A DNA stretch of 64,000 bases from Bin52 sp965243345 (GCA_965243345.1 CBDEUR010000003.1:4650001-4714000), one strand, 5' to 3'; positions 25,157-34,926 are shown, counted from the first letter of the stretch. Made by a program: numbers and translations. The notes: generated from the letters alone by a model not told the origin.

Positions 25157-26863
25157 ATGCTCTACGAATTCGATCTGGGGCCCTGGTCGCGCAAGGTCTC
25201 GACGAAGTCGGAGGCCGCGCAGCGCTGGTTCGACCGCGGGCTGACCTGGAACTTCGCCTTCAACCATGACGAGGCGGTCGCCTGCTACCAACGCGCAGCG
25301 GACGCGGACCCCGCCTGCGCCATGGCCCGGTGGGGGATCGCCCATGCGTCGGGCCCCTTCTACAACCGGCCGTGGATTCGCTACTCGGATGCCGAGATCG
25401 CCGAGGTGCTGCCGACCTGCCATGACGCGGCAGAGACGGCACTCGCGCTCTCCACCGATGCGACGCCGGCCGAACGGGCGCTCATCCGTGCCCTGAAGAA
25501 GCGCTACCGGACTCCGCATGAAACCGACCGTGATGTCCTGAACTCCTGGCACCGTGACTATGCCGACGCGATGCGCGAAGCGTGCCGGGCGCATCCGGAC
25601 GACCCCGACATCGCAGCCCTGTACGTGGAGGCCGCGATAACCTGCACGCCCCGTCGACTCTGGAACCTGAAGACGGGCGAACCGGACCCGGACGCGCGCA
25701 CGACGGAGGCGATGCCCGTGCTGGAACGCTGGATGGACCGGATCGGGCAGGGCGCCCCGGTTCATCCGGGCATTCCCCACATGTATATCCACGCCCTGGA
25801 AATGGCGCCGTTCCCGCAGCGCGCCCTGAAGGCGGCGGACATGCTGCGCGGGTTTGCCCCCGATGCAGGCCATCTGGAGCACATGCCGGCGCATATCTAC
25901 GTGCTTTGCGGCGACTATGCGCAGTCCGTCGCGCAAAGCGAGCGCGCGGTCCGCGCCGACGACAAGTATCTGGAATTCGCCGGAGACCGGAACTTCTACA
26001 CGACGGCCCGCTGCCACGATCTCCACCTGTTCATGTATGCGGCGATGTTTCTCGGTCAATACGGCAAGGCCGCATATGCCGCCGAACGGATCGGCGCGAT
26101 GGCCTCGCCCGCTCTCATCTCGGCAAGCGTGCCGTTCATGGCCTCCATCCTGGATGGCTACGCCGCCATGCGCACGCATGTCCTGGTCCGGTTCGGCCGC
26201 TGGCGGGACCTGATTGCATCACGTCGACCGCACGACCGTTCGCTTCGGCCCATCGGTGTTGCGATGCATGCCTACGGACAAGGCGTTGCGCATGCTGCGC
26301 TCGGCCATATCGGGGAGGCGGAGGCGGCGCGGAACGCACTCGACGAGGCGGCTGCCGCGATTCCGGAAGACGCGATTTTTGCAAGCAATACCGTGCGGGA
26401 CATGCTCCGCGTCGGCGAGGCGATGCTGGACGGGGAACTGGAATACCGCAAGAAGAACCACGACCGGGCCTTCGAGCGGCTGCGCCTGGCCGTCTCGCGC
26501 GACGATGGGCTCAACTACACCGAACCCTGGTCCTGGATGCATCCGCCGCGTCATGCACTCGGGGCGCTTCTGGCCGAGCAGGGCATGTTCGGGGAAGCCG
26601 AGGAGGTGTTCCGCGAGGACCTCGGCTACAGCGGGGGACTGCCGCGCTGCTGTCAGCATCCCGACAATGTCTGGGCGCTTCAGGGACTCGTCGAGTGCGT
26701 GCAGCAGGCGGGGGATGTCAATGAACTCCGAGTGCTTCGCCAGCGGCTCGACTTTGCCAGGGCGCGTGCCGACGTCCCGATCGACAGTTCCTGCTTTTGT
26801 CGCAACGCTGCGGGTTCGCGGGTTCACGGGCCAAGGCGGAAGAAGGGAAGTTCTTCCAAGTGA
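25157..26863 (+). CDS. Tetratricopeptide-repeat protein
   Basis: This 568-residue soluble protein consists of helical pairs. The opening part (EAAQRWFDRGLTWNFAFNHD, then EAVACYQRAADADPACAMAR) is a typical TPR, and further helical units continue to the C-terminus (HALGALLAEQGMFGEAEEVF). Histidines and acidic residues are common (HPGIPHMYIHALE, HLEHMPAHIY), which leaves open a metal site. There is no signal peptide. Such proteins are widespread but uncharacterised. It is followed by a broken FG-GAP gene in the opposite direction. Confidence 0.8.
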   Translation: MLYEFDLGPWSRKVSTKSEAAQRWFDRGLTWNFAFNHDEAVACYQRAADADPACAMARWGIAHASGPFYNRPWIRYSDAEIAEVLPTCHDAAETALALSTDATPAERALIRALKKRYRTPHETDRDVLNSWHRDYADAMREACRAHPDDPDIAALYVEAAITCTPRRLWNLKTGEPDPDARTTEAMPVLERWMDRIGQGAPVHPGIPHMYIHALEMAPFPQRALKAADMLRGFAPDAGHLEHMPAHIYVLCGDYAQSVAQSERAVRADDKYLEFAGDRNFYTTARCHDLHLFMYAAMFLGQYGKAAYAAERIGAMASPALISASVPFMASILDGYAAMRTHVLVRFGRWRDLIASRRPHDRSLRPIGVAMHAYGQGVAHAALGHIGEAEAARNALDEAAAAIPEDAIFASNTVRDMLRVGEAMLDGELEYRKKNHDRAFERLRLAVSRDDGLNYTEPWSWMHPPRHALGALLAEQGMFGEAEEVFREDLGYSGGLPRCCQHPDNVWALQGLVECVQQAGDVNELRVLRQRLDFARARADVPIDSSCFCRNAAGSRVHGPRRKKGSSSK

Positions 26864-26884
26864 ACCCGACGAACATTCCAACCA

Positions 26885-27424
26885 TCAGGCGCAGAAGTTG
26901 AGCCGCTTCGTCTGCGATGGAGTGAATGCCCCCACGCCCTTTTCGTCCGTGAGGACGTGGCGAGTGATCCCGGCAAATCGCCTCCCGCCCTCGTTGCGCA
27001 GCACCTGCCTGGTGCCGAAGTCACCGGCGAGCAGGATGTCGGGATCGCCGTCGGCGTCGAAATCCGCGAATATCGGCGTGAGTGACAGTTCCTGCCTGTT
27101 GGCCCGGCCCGGAGCAAAGCCGGGGCGGAGTGGCACGATATGGCTGACATCTTCGAAGCGCCCGCGGCCATTGTTGCGCTACAGGTCACGCGACGGCGGC
27201 CTGAAGCCGTTCCAGATGCTCAGCCAACGGGCGAAGAACAGGTCGAAATCGCCGTCATTGTCGCAGTCGGCCGCGGCCATCGAGTGAGTCTTCCGCCAGC
27301 GCCGGACACGGAGAGGGTCGGACGTCGGTGCGAATTGCCCGGAGCCGTCATACCGGAACGTCTGCCGATGCCGCGCCCCTTGTCTCTCGCGGCCGGAACC
27401 CGACGGCTCGCAGCCGGTCCGCAC
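26885..27424 (-). pseudogene. FG-GAP/VCBS repeat protein remnant with nonsense codon
   Basis: Two pieces in the same frame carry calcium-binding VCBS/FG-GAP motifs: DCDNDGDFDLFF in the upstream piece and DFDADGDPDILLAGDF in the downstream one. They are separated by one TAG at 27179-27181. The reading across it is RDL-stop-RNNGRGRFEDVSH, where the family has L-Y-RNNG-G-F-DV, so a tyrosine codon (TAC) became TAG. No proper N-terminus is found upstream in any minus-strand frame. The pieces resemble the CRTAC1/UnbV-type group of secreted repeat proteins. It appears to be a decaying fragment. Confidence 0.7.
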
Positions 27425-27666
27425 CGGTCCTCGGCCGGGTCAGGCGGGAACGCCCGGATGGCTGGCCAGGCGCGCGCGTCAGGCAGGTTCCGGTTGTTCC
27501 GCGACGCAGGCCGGACCGCGTGCGCCATCGATATGCCCCGGCCGTGCGGAACCTCGTCCCGCCGCAACGGGTTGGCGACCGCCTCCGGACTGCAGCCCTT
27601 CCTTGCCATCGATGTTCCTTTTCGGTCCCGAGCCCACGGGTGGAGAACCGGCGTCTTCATCCCGTG

Positions 27667-28812
27667 TCACGGCCCCGGAACCTTGGCCAGGGGCCGAACC
27701 AGTCGGATCAGCTCCGCCTGGCGCGACAGACCATGCTTGAGGAACGTGCGCTTCACGTGCGAGCGGATCGTGCTCTCCTTGCGGTCCATCGCTGCGGCGA
27801 TCTCGTGCACGGTCATGCCATGGGCCAGCTGCACCGCCACCAGGCTCTCCATCTCCGAGAGATCGAGGGCGCTGGCTACCAGGGCAGGGTCGATGTCGAT
27901 GCTCGTCGCAGGATCGAAGACCAGCACCAGAGCCGCAACCGGCGAAACCCGATAGTCTGTCTCGTGGGTGCACACCGGGTGCACATGCAGGACCAGAGCG
28001 GGCAGCGGGTCCGCCTTTCCCAGGACCATCGAGCCGCCGGCGCCCCGCGCTCCGGTCGGAGGCAGGGCGCGGCCGAGAAGGTGCTGCAGGCAGTCATTCT
28101 CCTGGGGTGAACGGGCGAACAGCAGACCGTCCCTGTCAAACAGGCGGTCGCCAGCCAGCAGCACGTCCAGGGCCCGGTCGTTCGCGGCCTTGACCGCCCC
28201 GCGCGCGTCGAGCTGGATGATTCCCAACCCGGTGGCGTCCAGCATTTGCGTCAGCGTCGCGCCCAGGGCGCCGGCGCCGGCCAGGGCCTGCCGGACGGAC
28301 ACGGCCTGACGGACGTGTGGCAGGAGGCGCCCGATCCTGTCGAGTTGCGAGGAGGACCAGGCCTGTCCGTCGACCCGGTCGTTTACCTGCCACAGGATGC
28401 GCGCACCATCGGGCCCCTTCATGCGCACGTTGATCGCATGCCCGGCACGAGCGCGGGTCTGTAGCGCGTTGTACACTTCGGAGGATTTCATCTCTTCCTC
28501 GGTGTAGACGCTTGTAAGGGGGGTCAGCTGGCCGTAGGGGAGGCGCCGCAGGCGGGACAGCGCCTCGTCCAGGGGATACAGGGTTTCGAGGTAGTAGTGC
28601 TCGAGGTCCAGGCGCCGTTCTCCGCGCAAGCAGATCCACATGAAGTAGATGCGGAAGTCCCCGTCCCACTGTCCGTTGCCGCACCCGAGCGTGCTGCCGT
28701 GAGTACCGAGAAACTCGTCGATCAGCCCGGAGGTGACTGGCCAGCCGTCGGGGCTGAGCGCCGCTTCATGCAACGAGTCGAGGATGGAATCGAACGTTTC
28801 CCACTCACTCAT
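27667..28812 (-). CDS. LuxR-family transcriptional regulator
   Basis: This 381-residue protein ends in a LuxR/GerE-type helix-turn-helix (about residues 315-375: LDLSEMESLVAVQLAHGMTV, then HEIAAAMDRKESTIRSHVKR, then TFLKHGLSRQAELIRLV). The middle has a PAS-like segment (LTQMLDATGLGIIQLDARGA, then VKAANDRAL). The N-terminal part has no recognised ligand domain. The ATG at 28812 has a GGAGC site and is preferred over 28848. The gene stands alone between the FG-GAP remnant and a long non-coding stretch, so its targets are unknown. Confidence 0.85.
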   Translation of the reverse strand: MSEWETFDSILDSLHEAALSPDGWPVTSGLIDEFLGTHGSTLGCGNGQWDGDFRIYFMWICLRGERRLDLEHYYLETLYPLDEALSRLRRLPYGQLTPLTSVYTEEEMKSSEVYNALQTRARAGHAINVRMKGPDGARILWQVNDRVDGQAWSSSQLDRIGRLLPHVRQAVSVRQALAGAGALGATLTQMLDATGLGIIQLDARGAVKAANDRALDVLLAGDRLFDRDGLLFARSPQENDCLQHLLGRALPPTGARGAGGSMVLGKADPLPALVLHVHPVCTHETDYRVSPVAALVLVFDPATSIDIDPALVASALDLSEMESLVAVQLAHGMTVHEIAAAMDRKESTIRSHVKRTFLKHGLSRQAELIRLVRPLAKVPGP

Positions 28813-29698
28813 GTCTGCTCCGTTCCGCGCCGCTGCTCCTGACTCCATTCACCCGACAACCAATCGGTTGTGATGTCGTCTCCGGCCGTGGAAATCGCCA
28901 CGCCGGAGTATTTGTCCCATACAGGATGATATGTGGTACGCACGTTTTGTATTCACCAATATTGGGGAAACAAAAGCGAGCCGGTGACCTTCCTGTGGAT
29001 TGTGTGGAACAGTTTTCGACAGGCGGTGTGCGGGGCAGGCATCGAGGAAGCATGCCGGGCTTGTCCCGCCATCGACAGGCTCCACCCCTTCGAAATCAAT
29101 TGCAGGCCGCGCACGAAACCGTGCCAGGCCTGGTGGGGGGGTGTATCCCCGGTGGTGGTGCCGGAGGCCAGGGCTTCGCTGGTAGCCGCAGGTCAGTGAC
29201 CCGCCGCCTCCGGCGTGCAGGGACACTGGTCACGAATGCAGCAGGGATGGACCCGGCCCAGGTCGCGACACGGCTGGCGTCCGCTACTCACAAGCGACCG
29301 GGCTCGAGAGCCTGGAACCGCCGGTTCATCGTGTCGAGCGGATATGCTGCTCCTTCATCGCCGATCGTGGTCTTCGCCGGCTTGCCCCCGATCACCCGGG
29401 CAAGGCCGGGTTCGCGCGTCGGCCGTTCGCCGGCGCAGCGGGACATGTCACGGCTTTCGCACCGCGGCTGGCGCCAGACCGTGCAGGCACCATGGGCCGG
29501 GCAGTTCGTCCCGGGGACAGGCTCGGCCTCCCGCACCAGTGCCGGATCACGCCGGATGGGATCCGGCAGCAATGGCGGTTTGCGCCGTCTGCCTCGGTGG
29601 CGGATGCCGGTGTGAGGACAGGGGCCGGCACTGGCCTGCCATGGAGGCCGTCGCGGTTCCGGTCCGCCGGGTCCGGTCCCGCCGTTCGGGCCGCGCGA
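28813..29698. other. Long non-coding stretch between the luxR-type gene and purA
   Basis: I find no supported gene in these 886 bases. The part next to the LuxR-type gene (28850-29000) is relatively rich in A and T and contains a perfect 10-base palindrome, and is probably the regulator's promoter region. The remainder up to the purA stop is GC-rich with only spurious arginine-rich frames. The length suggests a gene lost by decay, but I cannot identify it. Confidence 0.5.
28956..28965. promoter_or_regulatory. Perfect palindrome CCAATATTGG upstream of the luxR-type gene
   Basis: A 10-base perfect palindrome lies about 145 bases upstream of the LuxR-type start codon, in the one AT-rich patch of the region, with partial symmetry extending outwards (TTC..GAA). 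It may be an operator for self-regulation, but a 10-base palindrome can also occur by chance. Confidence 0.3.
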
Positions 29699-30991
29699 CT
29701 ACTCGTGGAACGGATCGGTGACCAGGATGGTGTCGTCGCGTTCGGGGCTGGTGGAAAGCAGCGCAACCGGGGCTTCGATCAGTTCCTCGACCAGGCGGAT
29801 GTACTTCACCGCGTTGGCCGGAAGGTCGGCCCATGATCGCGCCCCCCGGGTACTGTCGGACCAGCCATCGACAGGTGTGTAGACCGGCCTGACCGCCGCC
29901 TGGGCCGCGGGTCCGCTCGGAAAGTGATCCAGTGACCGCCCGTCGAGCTCGTATGCAGTGCAGATGCGAATCTCCTCAAACCCGTCGAGCACGTCGAGCT
30001 TGGTGAGCGCGATCCCGTTGATGCCCGCGGTCTTGATGGCCTGGCGGACCATGACCGCGTCGAACCAGCCGCAGCGCCTGCGCCTGCCGGTCACGGTGCC
30101 GAACTCGTGTCCGCGGTCGCCGAGACGCTCGCCGATCTCGTTCGACTGTTCGGTCGGAAACGGGCCGCCGCCGACCCGGGTCGTGTAGGCCTTGGTGATT
30201 CCAAGCACGTAGCCGACCGCGGTCGGGCCCATGCCGGCCCCGGTCACGGCCTGGCCCGCAACCGTGTTCGAGGAGGTCACGAACGGGTAGGTGCCATGGT
30301 CGACGTCGAGCATCACGCCCTGGGCGCCCTCGAACAGGATGCGCTTGTCGTGCCGGCGCAGCTGGTCGAGCCGGCGCCAGACCTGGCCGGCAAATGGCAG
30401 GATGCGAGGTGCGATGCCGATCAGCGCCTGGTAGGCCTCGTCGATCCCGACCGTTTCCTCGCCGACCGCACCGAGGAAGATGTTGTGATGCTCCAGCAGC
30501 GCCGTGAGCTTGCGCCTGAGCGTGTCGGGTTCGGCGAGGTCGGCAATGCGTATCGCGCGTCGACCGGCCTTGTCCTCGTAGGCCGGTCCGATGCCGCGGC
30601 CGGTGGTCCCGATGCGGTCGCGACCGCGCCGCGCCTCGCGCGCCGCGTCGAGACGGCGATGGACATCCAGGATCATGGCGGCGTTGTCGGCAAGTACGAG
30701 GGTGTCGGGGGTCACCTCGACACCGAGCGCACTCACGGTCTCGATTTCCGCGAGCAGTGCAAACGGGTCGACGACGACGCCGGAGCCGATGATGGAAAGC
30801 CGGTCCGGACGCACGATGCCCGATGGCAGGAGGCTGAGCTTGTAGGTCTTGCCCCCGATAACCAGGGTGTGGCCGGCATTGTGACCGCCCTGGAAGCGTA
30901 CCACCACGTCGGCGCGCTCCGACAGCCAGTCAACGATCTTGCCCTTGCCCTCATCGCCCCACTGCGAACCGATGACCGCTACGTTGCGCAT
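29699..30991 (-). CDS. purA: Adenylosuccinate synthase
   Basis: This 430-residue enzyme joins IMP and aspartate with GTP in AMP synthesis. It has the N-terminal GTP and catalytic loop (GSQWGDEGKGKIVDWL), QGGHNAGHTLV, the IMP-binding segment (TTGRGIGPAYEDKAGRRAIR), FEGAQGVMLDVDHGTYPFVT and TRVGGGPFPTE. Length and motifs are complete. It lies 10 bases after hisZ on the same strand. Confidence 0.96.
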   Translation of the reverse strand: MRNVAVIGSQWGDEGKGKIVDWLSERADVVVRFQGGHNAGHTLVIGGKTYKLSLLPSGIVRPDRLSIIGSGVVVDPFALLAEIETVSALGVEVTPDTLVLADNAAMILDVHRRLDAAREARRGRDRIGTTGRGIGPAYEDKAGRRAIRIADLAEPDTLRRKLTALLEHHNIFLGAVGEETVGIDEAYQALIGIAPRILPFAGQVWRRLDQLRRHDKRILFEGAQGVMLDVDHGTYPFVTSSNTVAGQAVTGAGMGPTAVGYVLGITKAYTTRVGGGPFPTEQSNEIGERLGDRGHEFGTVTGRRRRCGWFDAVMVRQAIKTAGINGIALTKLDVLDGFEEIRICTAYELDGRSLDHFPSGPAAQAAVRPVYTPVDGWSDSTRGARSWADLPANAVKYIRLVEELIEAPVALLSTSPERDDTILVTDPFHE

Positions 30992-31001
30992 GGAACGTCC
31001 C

Positions 31002-32189
31002 TCACTTCACGTTGCTGACCGGTTGGGCGAGGTCCGCGAGTGCCACGGGCCGACCGGCCTGCAGGACGTGGGTGCAGCCGAGAGCCGCCGCCCGGGCCGC
31101 GGTGTCACCGGCGGGCAGGAGTTCGGCGCAGGTGATCCATCCGTCTGCCCGCGCCTGGCGGGCCTCTGAACGCGTGGCGGATTGCGGAACATAGAGGCGG
31201 TCGGGGCGGGTCGGACCGGCAACGGCGCGCAGCACCGCCTCCATGTACAGCGTGAAGCCGCAGGACCGTTCACCGCCGTCAACCCTGTAGCGCCCGCCAC
31301 GGCCGAGTTCGGACCGCGCACCCGGTGCGAACAGGCTGAAGCCGATGCCCGAGTAGTACTCGAAACCGCGGTTCTCGACCGGGTCGATGGTCACGGTCAC
31401 CCCGGGCTCTTCCGCCAACACCTGGGTTGCGACATCGCGCAGCCGTGCCACCAGTGGAGCGAGTGCGTCGGGAAGGTCGATGGCGGCAAGCCGGGCGAGG
31501 CCGGGCTCGCAGGCGTCGGCGGCGCCGGTCAGCTGGGTGAAGACCGATGCCGCGTCACCCGCGTGGCGGGCAACCGCGACCGCGTCCTTGCGGTCGAGTG
31601 CGGCGCGCAACGCGCGTCTCGACGCCGGATCGATGCCGATTTCCTCCATGAGGCCCGGCGCCAGTTCGGGCGCGGTGATGTCGACCGAGATCCTTCGCAC
31701 GCCGATCGAGCGCAGGCCCTCGACCGCCAGCAGGATGACCTCGACGTCGGCGGTCCCGGTATCCGGACCGACAAGTTCCGCCCCGACCTGGACCAGTTCG
31801 CGTTCGGCGGTCATCACGTCGGGTGTCACGCGCAGCACTTCGCCCGCGTAGCACAGCCGCAACGGTCGTGGCACGTGAGCGAGCCTCGTGGTCGCGATCC
31901 TCGCAACCTGCACCGTCATGTCGGCGCGCATGCCCATCATGCGCCGGGATACCGGATCCATCAGCCGGAAGGTGCTGTCGTTCATGGCGCTCCCCGGGCC
32001 GGAGAACAGCGACTCCTCGAACTCGATCAGCGGCGGCTTGACGCGTTCGTACCCGTGGCCGGTGCAGCACTGTACCAGCGCCTCGACGGTCTCCGCCTCG
32101 TGGGCGGCGTCGGGAGGCAGCAGGTCGCGGAGTCCCGGGGGCAACAGGTCGCGACGCGGGCTGTCAATGTCTGCTGGTGGCGGGGTCAC
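31002..32189 (-). CDS. hisZ: ATP phosphoribosyltransferase regulatory subunit HisZ
   Basis: This protein of about 395 residues is a class II tRNA-synthetase paralogue that activates the short-form HisG in histidine synthesis. It has the HisRS-like opening (LPPGLRDLLPPDAAHEAETV), FRLMDPVSRRMMGMRADMTV (motif 2-like) and ENRGFEYYSGIGFSLFAPGA. The frame stays open far upstream, but that would overlap the divergent SDR gene. The GTG at 32189, preceded by CCGGAGCC, gives a normal N-terminus. No hisG is present in the window. It is coupled to purA. Confidence 0.9.
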   Translation of the reverse strand: MTPPPADIDSPRRDLLPPGLRDLLPPDAAHEAETVEALVQCCTGHGYERVKPPLIEFEESLFSGPGSAMNDSTFRLMDPVSRRMMGMRADMTVQVARIATTRLAHVPRPLRLCYAGEVLRVTPDVMTAERELVQVGAELVGPDTGTADVEVILLAVEGLRSIGVRRISVDITAPELAPGLMEEIGIDPASRRALRAALDRKDAVAVARHAGDAASVFTQLTGAADACEPGLARLAAIDLPDALAPLVARLRDVATQVLAEEPGVTVTIDPVENRGFEYYSGIGFSLFAPGARSELGRGGRYRVDGGERSCGFTLYMEAVLRAVAGPTRPDRLYVPQSATRSEARQARADGWITCAELLPAGDTAARAAALGCTHVLQAGRPVALADLAQPVSNVK

Positions 32190-32323
32190 GGTGGCTCCGG
32201 GGTCTGGAGGGCGGTTTCTCCTAACGATTTTCCCCGAATCCCGCAACCGGGCGGCCATTTGCCAGCACGTGCGGGTTGCGCCATTGTGCGGCAGTTTCAT
32301 CAGGGCTGCCATGCGGGGGGACA

Positions 32324-33106
32324 ATGCGTCTCGAGAACAGGGTCGCGATCGTGACCGGGGCCGGCCAGGGTATCGGGCGCGCGATCGCCGAGCGCTACGT
32401 GCGCGAGGGTGCGAAGGTGCTGCTGTCGGATATCGATGGCGGCAAGGCCGAAACGGCGGCGCGCGGGATTTCGAATGACGAGGGCATCTGTTCGGCCGCG
32501 GCATGCGACGTGACGCGTGCCGGAGACCTCCGGGACCTGGTCGCGCTGGCAGTTTCGCGCTACGGCCGACTGGACATCGCGGTTGCGAATGCGGGCATCG
32601 CGCACGAGGCGGATTTCCTCGAGCTTGACGAGCAGGACTTCGACCGGGTGATGCGGGTCAATGTCAACGGGGTCATGCTGACCTGCCAGGCGGCGGCACG
32701 CCAGATGGTGGCCCAGGGTACCGGCGGCGCAATCGTGACCATCGGGTCGACCGCGGGCGAGCGCGTCATGGCGACCCAGGTGCCGTACTGCACCAGCAAG
32801 GCGGCGGTCAATCACATGACCGCCGGCATGGCGCTGGCCCTCGCGGACCGGGGGGTCCGCGTCAATGCCGTCGGGCCCGGTTCGACCAATACGGACATGT
32901 TCCGGGCCATGGTGTTTTCCTCGCCGGAATCCCGGCGCACCGTGCTTTCCCGCACGCCGATGGGGCGCCCTGCGGACCCGTCCGAGATCGCATCGGTGGC
33001 AGTTTTCCTGGCGAGCGACGATGCATCCTACGTCACCGGCCAGACCCTGTTCGTGGATGGCGGGCGCCTGCCGCTCATGTACACCGTTCCGGTCAGGGAC
33101 GGGTGA
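32324..33106 (+). CDS. SDR-family oxidoreductase
   Basis: This 260-residue classical short-chain dehydrogenase has the NAD(P)-binding TGAGQGIG (11-18), the NAG motif (89-91), and a Ser142, Tyr155, Lys159 triad in IVTIGSTAGERV and VPYCTSKAA. Asp36 after the second strand (LLSDIDGG) favours NAD. The C-terminus (ASYVTGQTLFVDGG) is complete. The ATG at 32324 is chosen because the longer frame lacks a ribosome site. It is divergent from hisZ and is followed by an epimerase-like gene. The substrate cannot be inferred. Confidence 0.9.
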   Translation: MRLENRVAIVTGAGQGIGRAIAERYVREGAKVLLSDIDGGKAETAARGISNDEGICSAAACDVTRAGDLRDLVALAVSRYGRLDIAVANAGIAHEADFLELDEQDFDRVMRVNVNGVMLTCQAAARQMVAQGTGGAIVTIGSTAGERVMATQVPYCTSKAAVNHMTAGMALALADRGVRVNAVGPGSTNTDMFRAMVFSSPESRRTVLSRTPMGRPADPSEIASVAVFLASDDASYVTGQTLFVDGGRLPLMYTVPVRDG

Positions 33107-33251
33107 AGACGACCGGAGACGCTTTCGGCAAGGCAGCCGCGAACGGGTGCGGGAGCTGCACTGCGCTGCACCCGGTCGCGTCCACCCGTCGCCTCCGCCC
33201 GGGGCCGGCTGGCGGCAGGAGGCACCCACCCGGCTGCCGGGCCGACTGATC

Positions 33252-34124
33252 ATGACCGCGGTCGTTCTCGGGCCATCCAGCGTGGTCGGTCGCCACCTGT
33301 TGCGCCGGCTGGCCGAGAGCGGGTCAGGCGGGTTGTGCTACAGCGGCCGGCGCCCGGCGGATCCGGTGCCGGATGTCTTCACCTGGCTGTCACTCCCGGC
33401 AGAAGGCGAGATCCGGGTGCCTGACGGATCCGTACTCTATTCCCTGGCGCCGCTTACGGCGTTGCCGCCGATACTGCAGCGCATGATCGGGCTCGGGCGG
33501 GTGATCGCGCTGGGGACCTCGAGCACCGCGTACAAGGGGGAGAGCACGGATCCGGCCGAGCGCGCGCTCGCGCGGGAGTTCGGCCAGGCCGAAGGCGCCG
33601 TCAGCCGTCACTGCCGGGATCGGGGAATTGCGTGGACCATCCTGAGCCCGACGATGGTCTACGATCCCGGCCGTGACCGCAATGTCAGCACGCTCGCGGC
33701 GCTCGCACGGCGCTTCGGCTTCGTTCCCCTCGCATGGCCGGCGAGAGGGCTGCGCCAGCCGATCCATGCCGATGACGTGGCGCATGCCATGATGGCGGCC
33801 TGCGACGCGCCCGGGGCCGTCAACGCCGCATTCGTCATTCCGGGCAGCGAGACGCTGGAGTACCGGGAGATGGTGCGACGCATCATGCGGGCGACGGGAC
33901 GCCGACCGATCGTGGTGTACCTGCCGCTCGGCCCGGCGCGGCTCGCCCTGGCGTTGTGGTTGCGCGCAACCGGTGCCGCCTACAGTCTTGCGATGCTTGA
34001 GCGCATGAACACGGACCTCGTGTTCGATCCCGCACCGGCGCGGGAGGCGCTCGGAGTGAGTTTCCGGCCGTTCCGGCCGGAGTTCACCGGCGCTCACGCC
34101 CCCGGCAGTTCGCAGGGCTCCTGA
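33252..34124 (+). CDS. NAD-dependent epimerase/dehydratase-like protein
   Basis: This 290-residue protein has a Rossmann start (TAVVLGPSSVVGRHLLRRLA) and later segments typical of extended or atypical SDRs (LGTSSTAYKGEST, WTILSPTMVYDPGRDRNVST, QPIHADDVAHAMMAAC). The usual YxxxK is not evident, so it may be a binding protein or an atypical reductase. The ATG at 33252 is the first in-frame start that does not overlap the SDR gene. The sequence after YREMVRRIMRATGRRP resembles the substrate-binding lid of nucleotide-sugar enzymes. Confidence 0.8.
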   Translation: MTAVVLGPSSVVGRHLLRRLAESGSGGLCYSGRRPADPVPDVFTWLSLPAEGEIRVPDGSVLYSLAPLTALPPILQRMIGLGRVIALGTSSTAYKGESTDPAERALAREFGQAEGAVSRHCRDRGIAWTILSPTMVYDPGRDRNVSTLAALARRFGFVPLAWPARGLRQPIHADDVAHAMMAACDAPGAVNAAFVIPGSETLEYREMVRRIMRATGRRPIVVYLPLGPARLALALWLRATGAAYSLAMLERMNTDLVFDPAPAREALGVSFRPFRPEFTGAHAPGSSQGS

Positions 34125-34454
34125 CCCGGTCAAACCATCGGGACGACGTGCGGTGCAGTGCGGCACCGGGTTCCGCCGCCGCAGGGGTCCCGGCACGCCG
34201 GGGCGTACCCCGAGCCGCGTCGTCCGAGACACGGGGCCGCGCGCATCCGTCCCGGCGCCACCACCCGACATGTCCCGCTGCCGGTTCGCGCTTCAATCAC
34301 CGGTTTCCGTTCGCGTGCCGTGATCCGGTTGTTGCGCGTGTCCGATGCAGGCGCCGGCGGCTGCCGCGTGCCCGGCGTCATGACCGCATACTCCCGATTT
34401 CGGCACCCTCGCCGCCGGAGTGTCCCGTGAAGGCAGTGCCGCGTGTCCCCGCAA
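34125..34454. other. GC-rich stretch before the APS kinase remnant
   Basis: I see no gene in these 330 bases. They directly precede a degenerate APS kinase sequence and may hold its further decayed 5' part. I could not align this part to CysN or to the CysC P-loop with confidence. Confidence 0.4.
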
Positions 34455-34926
34455 GGACCGTGTTGTGACGCGCGGTGTCGACCGCGACCACGCCCGGGAG
34501 ACCGTCCAATTCCCGCGGTTCGTGCGAAGCTTGCCCCTGGAAGCCCTCGAGGGTATGTCCGCGGGACGTGCCGTTGCCGTCTTGCCAAGGGAAGTCGAAC
34601 CGGTCACGCAACAGCCACCGAGCGGCCAGGGGCGCGAAGCTGATCGCGATCGTTTCCTTCACCTCCCCGTTCAGGTAGGAAGGAAACATGGTGCGCGACC
34701 CGAGACGGGAAGGACCGTTTGTGGAGCTGTTCGTGGACGCACGGTTCCCGGTTTGTGACGCCCGCGACACGACGGGCCCGTGCGCCAGGCACCCGGGGGC
34801 GATCTCGTGAGCTTCAGCGGGACCAACTCCCTCCACGAGCCACCGGAAGATCCTGAACAGTGGACCAGTGCGACGGCGAGCGCGGTGGACCCTGCCACGG
34901 ACACAATGGAACGGCTGCCGGATTAA
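34455..34926 (+). pseudogene. Degenerate APS kinase (cysC-like) gene
   Basis: The plus-strand frame holding 34640-34810 aligns colinearly with the APS kinase domain of CysNC at 51230-51560. RNSHRAARGAKL matches ENIRRVAEVAKL, IAIVSFTSPFR matches VVIVSFISPFR, FVELFVDARFPVCDARD matches FHEVFVDTPLAVCEERD, and after a frameshift LVSFSGTNSLHEPP matches LVRFTGIDSPYEPP. The frame is broken by TAG at 34676-34678, where CysNC has serine, and by TGA at 34808-34810, just where the frame shifts. A few codons are missing before IAIVSF. The end (TAA at 34924-34926) falls at the same place as the CysNC stop. The P-loop region is not recognisable. It lies 95 bases before a sulfotransferase gene, whose donor PAPS an APS kinase makes. 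The 5' limit is uncertain. Confidence 0.7.

Noticed and set aside
34125..34454. CysN-like remnant upstream of the APS kinase pseudogene
   Set aside because: Short stretches such as AGAGG look similar to the end of CysN, but no stable alignment could be built over more than a few residues.
34560..34607. Walker A-like GSTSLGKT on the minus strand near the APS kinase remnant
   Set aside because: Everything else recognisable as APS kinase is on the plus strand; an eight-residue P-loop pattern occurs by chance in GC-rich DNA.
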